This document shows positions 1-7,803 of a stretch of DNA of 64,000 nucleotides, piece after piece. The stretch's first letter is position 1. Every line of letters starts with the position of its first letter. The position numbers were made by a program, and so were the translations under genes. The notes under the pieces were generated by a model that did no database searches, had not been told where the DNA came from, and worked only from the letters and a program-made list of their open reading frames with translations. Where the stretch lies: contig CAVWFB010000009.1 in assembly GCA_963754265.1 (NCBI GenBank), positions 62,001-126,000 of the forward strand. The letters are read 5' to 3'. Origin of the DNA: AC-32 sp963754265. Its GTDB lineage: Bacteria > Actinomycetota > Thermoleophilia > Gaiellales > Gaiellaceae.

Positions 1-13
1 CTTCACGCGCGAG

Positions 14-823
14 CTAGCGCAGGGGGAAGGCCCTGCCGGCAAGCGCGGGTAGGACCTGGGCGGTGACCCAGACGGGCGTCGTCGCGTACCGGCGCGAATA
101 GCGGAAGCTGCCGTCCGCTCGCCGCATGCTGCGCAGGTACGCGAGCGAGCCGCGCGGCGCAGCGCGATGGGCTGCCGCGAACGCCTGGATCGTCCACGCC
201 GTCGACTGCGTGTCGGAGCCGCGACCGGGCGTGAGCTCGAAGCCGCCGTCGCGGTTCCGGAGTCGCAGCAGGTAGGCGAGCCCCCGCCGGACCGGGACGC
301 CGCCCACCCCGGCCGCACGCAGCGCCTGGATCGCCGCGGCCGTGTCGTTGGAGTCTGGGCTGCCTCCGGCGTACCACGACCAGCCGCCCGAGCGGGCCTG
401 CTTGCGGAGCACGAATCGGACCGCACCGCGAGGGGCCGGCAGCCCGGCCTGCCGGAGCGCCAGGATCCCCCACATCGTCGAGTTGACGGTCGGCCCGATC
501 GCGCCGCTCGACCGCTGCGCGCTGCGGATTCGAGCGAGCAGGCGGTCCGGCTTCCGGCCCAGCGCGCTCTCCGCGATCGCGACGAGCTCGACATCCGTCG
601 TCTCGGTCAGCTCGCCCTCGTGCGCGGAGAGGTAGTCGAGCGCCCGGCCCGTGCTCGCTCCCGCCGCCTTCAACCCGAGCGCCGCCCAGGCGGTCAGCTG
701 CGGACCGGACGAGCCGGTCGGCTCGACGAACCCGCCGTTCGCGGCCTGGCGGCCCTGGAGGTAGCCGGCCGGGGTCGAGGCGACCAGGCCCGCCACGGCG
801 AGGGCGGCGAGCTTCACGCCCAT
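14..823 (-). CDS. secreted alpha/alpha-barrel protein (prenyltransferase/squalene-oxidase repeats), putative cobalamin binder
   Basis: Predicted 269-residue exported protein, last gene of a tightly overlapping operon that starts with a cobalamin riboswitch near 4970. The first ~20 residues (MGVKLAALAVAGLV...) look like a short signal peptide. The rest holds about four repeats of the prenyltransferase/squalene-oxidase type, seen as TAWAALGLKAAG, TMWGILALRQAG, DTAAAIQALRAAG and STAWTIQAFAAAH, which build alpha6/alpha6 barrels. The cobalamin-binding N-terminal domain of animal transcobalamin and intrinsic factor has the same fold (family knowledge). With two DUF4430 proteins upstream, a role in extracellular B12 capture is inferred. 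The ATG at 823 has GGAG a few bases upstream and overlaps the S-component stop by 10 bp. Binding residues cannot be judged by eye. Confidence 0.8.
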   Translation of the reverse strand: MGVKLAALAVAGLVASTPAGYLQGRQAANGGFVEPTGSSGPQLTAWAALGLKAAGASTGRALDYLSAHEGELTETTDVELVAIAESALGRKPDRLLARIRSAQRSSGAIGPTVNSTMWGILALRQAGLPAPRGAVRFVLRKQARSGGWSWYAGGSPDSNDTAAAIQALRAAGVGGVPVRRGLAYLLRLRNRDGGFELTPGRGSDTQSTAWTIQAFAAAHRAAPRGSLAYLRSMRRADGSFRYSRRYATTPVWVTAQVLPALAGRAFPLR

Positions 824-1488
824 CGGATCTCCGCCCGGAGCCGGCGGGCGTAGCGCTCGAGCAACCGGCGCAGCTCGGGCCCCGCCACGAACGCGAGCAC
901 GAAGTTCCCGGTCGCATGAGCGACGTCGAACGAGATTCCGCGCACGTAGAGCGCGGCGAAGGCCTGCCACGTGTGCGGGTAGAAGCTGAGCCACTCCCAG
1001 ACATCGAGCACGGCGTCGAAGGCGAAGCCGAGCGCGAAGCACGTGAGGGCGAGCGGCAGGCGGCGGCGCAACAGCGGCGCGGCCAGGCCGCCGAGCAGGC
1101 CGCATGCACCCCAGGCCAGCATCTGCCACGGCGTGTAGGCGCCCTGCCCGAGGTAGAAGTTGGAGACGAATGCGGCCAGGCCGCCGACTGCCATCCCGGC
1201 CCTCGGCCCGAGCGCCACACCTGCGACGACGACCATCACCGTGACCGGCTGCACATTCGGCACCGCCGCGAACAGGACGCGCCCGGCGGCGGCAGCCGCG
1301 GCCAGGGTCGCGATCAGCACGAGCTCTTTGCTCGACTCGGTGCCGTTCTCGAGCCAGGCGGCTCCTGCGACGATCAGCGCCCCGGCCACGAGCAGCAGCG
1401 CGAGCGCCGCGTCGTCCGGCGAGAGCACGGTCCACGCGGCCGCGGCGATCGCGGCCGCGAGCGCCCCGAGCGCCGGCGCCCTAGACAA
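814..1488 (-). CDS. ECF transporter S component, putatively for cobalamin
   Basis: A 224-residue, almost wholly hydrophobic protein with about six membrane segments, placed between a double ATPase gene and a secreted alpha/alpha-barrel protein. Its layout (short helices, a central GPRAGMAVGGLAAFVSN stretch, a charged C-terminus) fits the substrate-binding S subunit of energy-coupling-factor transporters. Substrate cannot be read from the protein alone. Cobalamin is inferred from the riboswitch that leads the operon and from the transcobalamin-like neighbours. The start used is TTG at 1488, overlapping the upstream ATPase stop by 8 bp. The 3' end overlaps the next gene by 10 bp, so translational coupling is likely. 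A different corrinoid or another riboswitch-linked nutrient remains possible. Confidence 0.75.
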   Translation of the reverse strand: MSRAPALGALAAAIAAAAWTVLSPDDAALALLLVAGALIVAGAAWLENGTESSKELVLIATLAAAAAAGRVLFAAVPNVQPVTVMVVVAGVALGPRAGMAVGGLAAFVSNFYLGQGAYTPWQMLAWGACGLLGGLAAPLLRRRLPLALTCFALGFAFDAVLDVWEWLSFYPHTWQAFAALYVRGISFDVAHATGNFVLAFVAGPELRRLLERYARRLRAEIRWA

Positions 1489-2834
1489 GGGCGGTCTCCC
1501 GCTCGGCCGCGGTGGAGACGGAGCGGTCGGCGACCGCTGCGGCGAAGACCTGGTCGTTGGTGACGACGAGCGTGGCGCGCGTATGAGCCTGCGCTCTCAG
1601 GAGCGCCGTCAACTCGTCCTTGCGCTCCGGATCGACCCCTCGTGTCGGCTCGTCGAGCACGAGCAGATCCGGCTCCGCGACGAGGACGGCGGCCAGAGCG
1701 AGGCGCTCCCGCTCCCCGCTCGAGAGGTCACGCGGGTGGCGGGCCCCGTAGCCGGCGAGTCCGAGCTCCGCAAGCGCTGCCCTGGCCCGCTCGAGATCGC
1801 CGTCGACGGCCAGCGCGACCTCGTCCTCCACTCGCTCGCGCACCAGGTACCGGCCCGGGTCCTGCGAGAGGTAGCACGCCCGCCCGGATCGAGCGACGGT
1901 GCCGGAGCCCGGCTCGAGCAGGCCGGCCGCGATCTTGGCCAACGTCGTCTTGCCGGAGCCGTTCGGCCCCGTGAGCGCGACCACCTCTCCCCGGCGGAGG
2001 TCGAGTGCCGCCTCCACGAGGACGGGCCGCTCGGGCACGTAGCCAAAGGAGACGGCGTCGAGGCGGCAGGCCGGCTCCCCCTCGGGCTCTCGGCGCCTGG
2101 GCTCGGCTTCCCGCGGCAGCCAGGCCGGACGGTTCGCGTGCGAGCCAGTCGAGCGCATCCGCCTGAGGCGCGTCCAGCACGATCCGGCCCCGGTCGAGGA
2201 AGAGCACGCGGTCGCAGGCACCGAGCACGCGGTCTGGCCGCTGCTCGGAGACGACCACGGCTGCTCCGGCGGCCCTCGCGAGCTCGATCGCTTCCTCCGC
2301 GCCATCGGGATCGAGCTGCGAGGTCGGCTCGTCGAGCAGTAGCAGCCTCGGCTCGAGCGCGAGCACCGAGGCGAGGCAGACGCGCTGGAGCTCGCCGCCG
2401 GAGAGCTCGGCCACGCGCCGGTCCGCGAGGTGTCCCGCGCCGACCGCGTCGAGGGCGCCGGCCGCGCGCGGGGGGATGAAGGCGGACGGCGTGCCGATGT
2501 TCTCGAGCCCGAAGGCGACCTCGGCGGCGACCCGCGTGAAGACGACCTGGTCCTCGGGATCCTGGAAGAGGGTGGCCACGTCGCCGGCGAGCTCCGCAGG
2601 CCTGGTGCTGCGTGTGTCGCGCCCGGCGACCTCGACCCGGCCGCCGAAGGTGCCTCCGTGGAAATGCGGCACGAGCCCGGCGAGCGCGCGCAGCAGCGAC
2701 GACTTGCCTCCTCCGGAGGGACCGAGCAGCGCGACCACCTCGCCCTGCTCGAGCTCGAGCGAGACACCGTCGAGCGCCGGCCCCTGGGCCTCCGGGTAGC
2801 GGAACGACAGATTCTCGACCCGCGCTAGAGCCAC
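1481..2834 (-). CDS. ecfA: ECF transporter energising ATPase with two ABC domains, frame-disrupted
   Basis: Two ABC ATPase domains encoded back to back but in different frames. The first half runs from GTG at 2834 (10 bp overlap with ecfT) with Walker A GPSGGGKSS, Q-loop FQDPEDQV, signature LSGGELQR and Walker B LLLLDEPTSQLD. Family-like sequence ends near DWLAREPSG, about 2130-2150, although that frame stays open to 1728. The second half is open to 1481 with Walker A GPNGSGKTT, signature LSSGERERLALA and LLVLDEPTRGVD. Its first in-frame ATG is at 2158. Fused EcfA-EcfA' proteins are common in actinobacterial ECF systems, so one gene with a one-base indel near 2130-2150 is the simplest reading. 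Two overlapping genes or programmed frameshifting are alternatives. It powers import with EcfT and the S component. Confidence 0.75.
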
Positions 2835-3523
2835 AGCGCTCCCGCGACGACGGCGAGCGCTCCGAGCGCGAGCGCGAGCCGTTCCCGGCCGCCCCAGGCC
2901 GGCTGCGGCGAGCGCGTCGCTCCCGGCCGGCCGTACCCGCGCGCCTCCATCGCTTCGGCGAGGTTCAGCGCCCGCTCCAGCGAGCCGGCGAGCAGCGGCG
3001 AGACCAGCCTGGCCCGCCCGTGCAGGCCGGCGACCTCCACCCCACGCCCGCGCAGGGCCTCGACGAGCCCGGCGGCATCGCGCTCCAGCGTCGGCACGAG
3101 CCGCGTCGCCAGCGCGATCGCGAGCACCGAGCGGCGCGCGAATCCCGCCGCCTGGACGAGCCGGTCGTGATCGAGGAGCAGGGCATAGGCGGCGAAGGCG
3201 AGCGCGACGGCGGTCAGGCGCAGGCCCTGGAAGAGCGCCTGCCGCAGCTCTTCGCTCGTCACGTCGAGGCGACCCAGCACGGGCACCGTCGGCCCGCTCC
3301 AGAGGACGTGCGAGCCGATCGAGGCGACGAACGGGCTGACGAGGAAGACGCCGAGCCCGGAAAGCAGCGCTCCGAGCAGGTAGACGCGCCGCCGCGAGGC
3401 GGGAGCTCGCAGACAGATCGCGAGCAGGACGAGCGCGATCGCCGCCACCGAGATCGTGCGATCGGCGAGGAGGGCGGCCGCGGCGAGCCCGGCGAGCAGC
3501 GCGGCTGCGGGCACCGGGCTCAC
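2825..3523 (-). CDS. ecfT: ECF transporter transmembrane component EcfT
   Basis: A 232-residue membrane protein with about five helices and a long cytoplasmic stretch bearing the two EcfT coupling motifs, ALRGRG and EARGYG, which dock the transmembrane subunit on the ATPases (family knowledge). Length is usual for EcfT. The start is GTG at 3523, sharing a GTGA overlap with the upstream lipoprotein gene; the 3' end overlaps ecfA by 10 bp. Position between the DUF4430 genes and ecfA shows a dedicated ECF transporter rather than a shared group II module. Confidence 0.88.
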   Translation of the reverse strand: MSPVPAAALLAGLAAAALLADRTISVAAIALVLLAICLRAPASRRRVYLLGALLSGLGVFLVSPFVASIGSHVLWSGPTVPVLGRLDVTSEELRQALFQGLRLTAVALAFAAYALLLDHDRLVQAAGFARRSVLAIALATRLVPTLERDAAGLVEALRGRGVEVAGLHGRARLVSPLLAGSLERALNLAEAMEARGYGRPGATRSPQPAWGGRERLALALGALAVVAGALWL

Positions 3524-4200
3524 GGCACCGAGTAGCGGAAGCGGGCGAGCCGCGGCTTCGACAGGAGCCGTGCGGCGAACCGCGGGTCGAGGACGAACCG
3601 GACCGGCGAGCCGGCACCAGGCTTTCGCAGCTGCGCGTAGAACCGCTTCGTCCCGGCCCGTTCCGGGACGATCGCGACCACGTTCGCGTCGGCCGGCGCC
3701 GTTCGTGCGACCGAGCCTCCCACGAGCCTGGCGATCCTCGTGCCGAGGGGGCGGTCGCCTGAGAGCACCACCGTCGGGCGACGCTTACCGCCGTAACCGT
3801 GCACGAGCGGCTCGGGGAAGGCCCCGACGACGACCGCATCGTCCAGCGGGTCCCGCCAGCTGCGGTAGTCCCACCACTCCACGTCGCCGGCCCGGAGCCG
3901 GTACTCCGCGGAGCCCTGGTCGGCCAGGTAGCCGTTCACGTAGTAGAACCAGGAGGTGCGACCATGCTCGGCCAGCCCGTCCACGGCGCGGACGTATCGG
4001 CCCCCGTAGCGCGTCTTCAGCTTGGCCACGCGGTCGAGGCCCTGCAAGGCGGTGAGCCCCGCGGGAACGGTCGCCACGTGCAGGACCTGTGCCCCGCGGT
4101 CCCGGGTCACCCAGACGGTCGCGTGACCGGAGCCGCCCGTTCCCGAGCTGCAGCCGGCCAGCGCGACCGAGAGGGCCGCCGCAAGGGCGAATCGCCTCAC
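3520..4200 (-). CDS. DUF4430 lipoprotein, transcobalamin beta-domain-like
   Basis: A 226-residue lipoprotein: a basic start (VRRFALAAALS) then the lipobox LAGC at about residues 14-17, so it should be anchored to the outer face of the membrane. The next ~100 residues match DUF4430 (GLTALQGLDRVAK, SWFYYVNGYLADQGSAEYRL, GDVEWWDYRSW), the family that corresponds to the C-terminal beta domain of transcobalamin and intrinsic factor. The C-terminal ~90 residues look like a second, unassigned alpha/beta domain (TVVLSGDRPLGTRIARL). GTG at 4200 overlaps the upstream DUF4430 stop (GTGA); the stop overlaps ecfT (GTGA). It probably presents corrinoid to the ECF transporter; direct binding is inferred. 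Confidence 0.82.
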   Translation of the reverse strand: MRRFALAAALSVALAGCSSGTGGSGHATVWVTRDRGAQVLHVATVPAGLTALQGLDRVAKLKTRYGGRYVRAVDGLAEHGRTSWFYYVNGYLADQGSAEYRLRAGDVEWWDYRSWRDPLDDAVVVGAFPEPLVHGYGGKRRPTVVLSGDRPLGTRIARLVGGSVARTAPADANVVAIVPERAGTKRFYAQLRKPGAGSPVRFVLDPRFAARLLSKPRLARFRYSVP

Positions 4201-4796
4201 CGCAGCGCGTTCGAGCGCACCGCGCCCTTCAGCGTCGCGGTCACGAGCCCCGTGTGGGCTGACAGGCACGCGGTGCCGGTACGGGCGAGGACGCTGCGGG
4301 AGCCGGCGTGCAGCCTCGCCCCTCGCGCCGGCTTGGTCTTGCCCTGGTCGTTCTGGGCGAGCACGCGATAGCAGTTGCGCTTCTTCGTGCTCTGGAGCAC
4401 AAGCGTCGGGGGGCCGCCGGTCGAGCTGAACGTGGCCCAGTACCAGAGCACTCGATCGCCGTCCTTGAGGGCGACGGCGTCGGCGCCCACCGGTGGCGAG
4501 ACGCCGTTGACCTTGAAGACCCAGCCGGTCGAGCCGCCGGCCACGTAGCGGCCGATCTGGTCGATGTACGGGCCGAACGACGTGGTCGTGACGTGGTAGT
4601 AGAACTCCCCGGCCAGGCTGGCCGAGTCGAGGGCGTCGAGCGGGTTCGCCTTCACGGTGAGCGTCGGCTCGGTCGAGCCGAAGATGTTCCGGGTCTTGCC
4701 TTCGACCCGCACGTGCACGCCGAGGGCCATGGCCGCGGGGACGAGCAACAGCGCCGTCGCGGCGACGGCGATCCAACAGAAGAGGTGCCTGTACAC
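4197..4796 (-). CDS. secreted DUF4430 protein, transcobalamin beta-domain-like
   Basis: First gene of the riboswitch-controlled operon, 199 residues. GTG at 4796 is chosen because a near-perfect Shine-Dalgarno (GGAAGGAGG) lies just upstream and the protein then opens with a clean signal/anchor (CWIAVAATALLLVPAAMA). Longer in-frame starts would translate the riboswitch. The DUF4430 domain spans roughly residues 25-130 with GEFYYHVTTTSFGPYI, GSTGWVFKVNG and KDGDRVLWYW. Remaining residues form a basic tail with two or three Cys that could make a disulphide. Likely an exported cobalamin-capture component working with the lipoprotein and the alpha/alpha-barrel protein. Whether it is released or membrane-tethered is unclear. 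Confidence 0.8.
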   Translation of the reverse strand: MYRHLFCWIAVAATALLLVPAAMALGVHVRVEGKTRNIFGSTEPTLTVKANPLDALDSASLAGEFYYHVTTTSFGPYIDQIGRYVAGGSTGWVFKVNGVSPPVGADAVALKDGDRVLWYWATFSSTGGPPTLVLQSTKKRNCYRVLAQNDQGKTKPARGARLHAGSRSVLARTGTACLSAHTGLVTATLKGAVRSNALR

Positions 4797-4831
4797 GAAT
4801 CCTCCTTCCGCGAGGGGTTCGAGTTGAAGGC

Positions 4832-4972
4832 GACCGGCAGGTCTTCTGACTCGGGGCTCCCTCCTGCGCCGCCTTCCCGGCACATGGCCAGTGGCTTCTC
4901 GGCGCCGGAGCGTCTCCCCTCACAGCGGCGGGACCGTCCCGGATTTGCACCGGGTTCCCTCGCCGCTCGCCC
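4832..4972 (-). promoter_or_regulatory. cobalamin (B12) riboswitch
   Basis: Read on the minus strand, the segment holds the conserved cobalamin-riboswitch blocks in order: CCGGTGCAAATCCGGG, ACGGTCCCGCCGCTGTGA, AGAAGCCACTGGC (B12 box), GGGAAGGCGGC, and the closing GAGTCAGAAGACCTGCC. It ends about 35 bases before the GTG of the first DUF4430 gene and its ribosome site, so it can block translation or transcription of the whole six-gene uptake operon when adenosylcobalamin is plentiful. Edges are approximate. Confidence 0.93.
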
Positions 4973-5000
4973 TTTCGCGCGAGCCTATCATGGCCCCTCG

Positions 5001-5354
5001 ATGGCTCTTCCTCGCCGTTTCTCGCTCTGGGCCCCGGTCGTTCTCTGGGCCGCGGTCATCTTCGCCTTCTCGGCGATCCCGAGCCTCGGGACCGACCTCG
5101 GCGTGTGGGACACGGTCCTCCGCAAGTGCGCGCACATGACCGAGTACGCGATCCTGGCGATCCTGCTCTTCCGCGCGCTCGGCAGTGAGCTGCCGGCCTT
5201 CCTGTTCGGGCTCGCGTACGCGATCTCGGACGAGATCCACCAACACTTCGTCAGCGGCCGCCACGCCTCGCCGATCGACGTTGCGATCGACGCGGCCGGC
5301 CTGCTCCTCGGGCTCCTCGCCTTGAGACTGTGGACGCCGTCGCGATCGACCTAG
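5001..5354 (+). CDS. VanZ family membrane protein
   Basis: A 117-residue protein with three to four membrane helices. It has the VanZ-family hallmarks: a first helix SLWAPVVLWAAVIFAFSAIP, the RKCAHMTEYAILAILLFRAL segment and the YAISDEIHQHFVSGRHAS loop followed by DVAIDAAG. VanZ-like proteins are small membrane proteins linked in some species to glycopeptide resistance; their general function is unknown. ATG at 5001 is used; an ATG at 4990 is in another frame. It diverges from the cobalamin operon, and the riboswitch lies just upstream on the other strand, so the operon promoter must sit in or next to this coding sequence. Confidence 0.85.
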   Translation: MALPRRFSLWAPVVLWAAVIFAFSAIPSLGTDLGVWDTVLRKCAHMTEYAILAILLFRALGSELPAFLFGLAYAISDEIHQHFVSGRHASPIDVAIDAAGLLLGLLALRLWTPSRST

Positions 5355-5376
5355 ACGGCTCCGTAGAATTGGAGTC

Positions 5377-5601
5377 GTGTCCGACCGCATCACCTTCGAC
5401 GACCGGCAGCTCGACGCCATCCTCGAGCGGCTCGACTCGCTGCGAGCCGAGCTGCAGACGATGAACCGCCGGCTCGACCACAACGAGGGCTTCCTCGCGC
5501 TCGCGCACGAGGTCCGGGCTCTGAACGAATCGCTCCAGGCGCTCGCCTACGCGGCTCTCGGCCAGCAGGGGCCGCAGGTTCGCCGCCGCCGAACCGGCTA
5601 G
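5377..5601 (+). CDS. small coiled-coil protein of unknown function
   Basis: A 74-residue protein starting with GTG at 5377, with GGAG immediately before it. Residues ~10-45 are heptad-like and charged (ILERLDSLRAELQTMNRRLD), so a short coiled coil is likely, followed by an Ala/Leu helix and a basic tail (RRRRTG). It lies 22 bases after the VanZ-like gene and converges with the sugar dehydrogenase. I do not recognise a family. It could be a small structural or adaptor protein; a spurious frame in GC-rich DNA is less likely given the ribosome site and composition. Confidence 0.6.
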   Translation: MSDRITFDDRQLDAILERLDSLRAELQTMNRRLDHNEGFLALAHEVRALNESLQALAYAALGQQGPQVRRRRTG

Positions 5602-5604
5602 CGG

Positions 5605-6693
5605 CTAGCGGCTGAGCTTGTAGATCGAGCCGTTGAGCGAGACCGCGTAGAGCTCGCCCGAGGAGTCCTCGCCGAACGACGAAAGGCCCGAGACCTTGAA
5701 GGGCTCGCGGCGCACCCCGCGCAGCTTGCCCTTCACGGCACGCAGGCTCCAGATCGTGCCACTGCAGTAGTCGCCGTAGAAGTAGCGTCCGCGGGCCGAG
5801 GGCACGGCCTTGCCGCGGTAGACGTAGCCGCCCGAGATCGAGCAGCCCTGGCTGTGGGGGTAGGTCACGATCGGGAAGACGAGCGTCCCGCGCCGGTTCG
5901 GCTGCTGGCCGTCCTGGTAGCGCGCGCGCCCCTCGTAGACGCGCCAGCCGTAGTTGTTCAAGCCGCGCTGCTGGGCCGGAGTGCGCACGTCGACCTCCTC
6001 CCAGTCGCCCTGGCCGACGTCGCCGATGTAAAGGTCATGAGTGACGCGGTCCCAGGAGAAGCGCCACGGGTTTCTGAGCCCGTAGCCGACGATCTGCCAG
6101 CGCGCTCCCGGTCTGTTCACGTTCAGGCGCAGCAGCTTGCCGAGGCGCGAGCCCAGGTTCTGTGAGTGGTTGTTCGGATCGCCGCCCGAGCCGCCGTCGC
6201 CGGTCCCCGCGTAGAGGCGGCCGTCGGGCCCGAACTCGAGCTGGCCCCCGTCGTGGTTCGAGTACTGGCGGTGCCCGACGCGCAGGAGCGACCTGGCCGT
6301 GCTCGGCAGCCCCACGGTTCCGTTGGAGCGGAACTCGAAGACGCGCACGTCCCCGGTCTTGTCGTTGAAGTAGACGAAGAAGCGGTGGTTCTTCGCGTAG
6401 TTCGGGTGGAAGGCGACCGAGAGCAGGCCCTGCTCGCCGCCGCTCTGGACGAGGTTGCGGATGTCGAGGAACGGCTGCGCGCGCAGCTTCCCGTTCACGA
6501 GCACCCGGATCACGCCCGGCTGCTCGACGACGTAGAGCTTCCCCGGCTCGCTGCGCGGCGCGCCGACGAAGACCGGCGAGTCGAGCCCGGAGGCGAACGG
6601 GCGCATGCGCAGCTGCGATTGCTGGCCGGCCCCGCCCGCAACCGCGGGGAGCGCTGCCGCCAGCAGCGCCAGGATGACCCCGAACAACCGCAT
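5605..6693 (-). CDS. PQQ-dependent sugar dehydrogenase family protein, secreted
   Basis: A 362-residue beta-propeller of the soluble glucose dehydrogenase/Yli-type aldose dehydrogenase family, which oxidises sugars with PQQ outside the cytoplasm. A signal peptide covers the first ~20 residues (MRLFGVILALLAAALPAVA). Family motifs: GLDSPVFVGAPR, GEQGLLSVAFHPNY, NHDGGQLEFGPDGRLYAGTG, GYGLRNPWRFSWD and DVGQGDWEEVD. The ATG at 6693 overlaps the stop of the upstream TrkA-like gene (ATGA), so it sits in that operon. Substrate and true PQQ dependence are not settled; no PQQ biosynthesis genes are in the window. Confidence 0.85.
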   Translation of the reverse strand: MRLFGVILALLAAALPAVAGGAGQQSQLRMRPFASGLDSPVFVGAPRSEPGKLYVVEQPGVIRVLVNGKLRAQPFLDIRNLVQSGGEQGLLSVAFHPNYAKNHRFFVYFNDKTGDVRVFEFRSNGTVGLPSTARSLLRVGHRQYSNHDGGQLEFGPDGRLYAGTGDGGSGGDPNNHSQNLGSRLGKLLRLNVNRPGARWQIVGYGLRNPWRFSWDRVTHDLYIGDVGQGDWEEVDVRTPAQQRGLNNYGWRVYEGRARYQDGQQPNRRGTLVFPIVTYPHSQGCSISGGYVYRGKAVPSARGRYFYGDYCSGTIWSLRAVKGKLRGVRREPFKVSGLSSFGEDSSGELYAVSLNGSIYKLSR

Positions 6694-7358
6694 CAGCTCT
6701 TGAGCAGGACCCTCCTCAGCTCGTCCTCCTTGCCCGGTTGGAGGATAGCCAGGACCTGGTCGCCCGGTAGCAGCTCGGTGGCGCCGACCGCGATCTCCGA
6801 GCGCCCGTTGCGCATGATCGAGATCAGGCGCGAGCCCTCGGGCAGATCGAGCTTCTCCACGCGCTTGCCGGCGGCGGGAGCGCCCTCGTCGATCTGCACC
6901 TCGACGATCTCCAGGTTCTCCTTGCGCAGCTCGAGCAGGTGGACGAGGTCGTGCTCGGGGACCTCGTGCTCGATCAGCGCCATCAGGCCCCGGGTCGCCG
7001 AGACCGTGGGCGAGATCCCGAGCAGGTCGAAGTGCGCCTGGTTGCGCGGATCGTTGACGCGCGCGATCACCTTGGGAACGCCGTACTTCTCCTGAGACAG
7101 CTGGCTGATGATCAGGTTGTCCTCGTCGTCGCCGGTGAGCGCGGCGACCACGTCGGGCGGCCGCGCGATCCCGGCGCGCTCGAGCACGTAGATCTCGGTC
7201 GCGTCGCCGAGATGCACCTGGTGCTCGAACTCGCGCTCGAGCCGCTCGAAGCGGTCGTGCCGCTGCTCGATCAGCGTCACCTCGTGCTTGCCGTCCTTGA
7301 GCAGCGTGCGCGCGAAGTTGGCGCCCACCTTCCCGCCGCCTGCGATGAGGAGGTACAT
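6693..7358 (-). CDS. TrkA family potassium uptake regulator (RCK_N + RCK_C)
   Basis: 221 residues. Rossmann RCK_N domain at the start (MYLLIAGGGKVGANFARTLL, then LGDATEIYVLERAGI) that binds NAD(H)/ATP-type ligands, followed by a TrkA_C domain in the last ~80 residues (VEVQIDEGAPAAGKRVEKL...LLPGDQVLAIL). Such proteins gate Trk/Ktr potassium transporters from the cytosol. The ATG overlaps the upstream TrkA-like stop (ATGA) and its own stop overlaps the sugar dehydrogenase start. No Trk/Ktr membrane subunit lies nearby; the adjacent transporters are APC-UspA fusions, so the partner is an open question. Confidence 0.87.
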   Translation of the reverse strand: MYLLIAGGGKVGANFARTLLKDGKHEVTLIEQRHDRFERLEREFEHQVHLGDATEIYVLERAGIARPPDVVAALTGDDEDNLIISQLSQEKYGVPKVIARVNDPRNQAHFDLLGISPTVSATRGLMALIEHEVPEHDLVHLLELRKENLEIVEVQIDEGAPAAGKRVEKLDLPEGSRLISIMRNGRSEIAVGATELLPGDQVLAILQPGKEDELRRVLLKS

Positions 7359-7789
7359 CAGGTGCTGGCGGTCTCCGCGGGCCGCACCTCGCAGGCGCGC
7401 ACCGAGTCGAGCAGGACGTCGATCGCCACGGAGGTCGGGCAGACCGTGCGTAGGCCGCGCTGCCGGTAGAACTCGGCGCGGGCGGGATCGAGCACCCGCA
7501 CGACGACACACTGGTTGTCGAAGCGCTGCTGGGCGACCTGGCCGATCACGATGTTCGTGTTGTCCCCGTCGGTGGCGACGACGACGGCGTCCGCGTCCTC
7601 GATCCCGGCCTCGCGGAGGACGTCGGTGTCCATCCCATGGCCAAGCACGAAGCCGCCGGTCCAGTGATCGCCGAGACGCCCGATCGCCTCTTCCTTCTCG
7701 TCCACGGCGGTCACATCCCACCCCTCGCGGTCGAGCAGGAGGGCGACGTTGGAGCCGACGCGGCCGCAGCCGATGATGAGTGCCTTCAC
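7358..7789 (-). CDS. short TrkA-N (RCK_N) domain protein
   Basis: 143 residues, essentially one RCK_N/TrkA-N Rossmann domain: MKALIIGCGRVGSNVALLL with the GxGxxG nucleotide loop, DVTAVDEKEEAI, VLGHGMDTDVLREAGI and DAVVVATDGDNTNIVIGQVAQ. The TrkA_C half is missing compared with its downstream neighbour, so the two may form a mixed ring of full-length and short subunits. It is the first of three overlapping genes (ATGA joints) and lies just downstream of an APC-UspA permease gene. Confidence 0.87.
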   Translation of the reverse strand: MKALIIGCGRVGSNVALLLDREGWDVTAVDEKEEAIGRLGDHWTGGFVLGHGMDTDVLREAGIEDADAVVVATDGDNTNIVIGQVAQQRFDNQCVVVRVLDPARAEFYRQRGLRTVCPTSVAIDVLLDSVRACEVRPAETAST

Positions 7790-7803
7790 CGTCTCACCTT
7801 AGC

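Noticed and set aside
1728..2130. C-terminal extension of the first EcfA half down to 1728
   Set aside because: Beyond about 2130 the frame shows only Arg/Gly/Pro-rich sequence opposite or offset to the second ABC domain; it is a consequence of the frame break.
4990..5139. Alternative ATG at 4990 before the VanZ-like gene
   Set aside because: It opens another frame that lacks membrane segments; the frame starting at 5001 gives the full VanZ-family protein.
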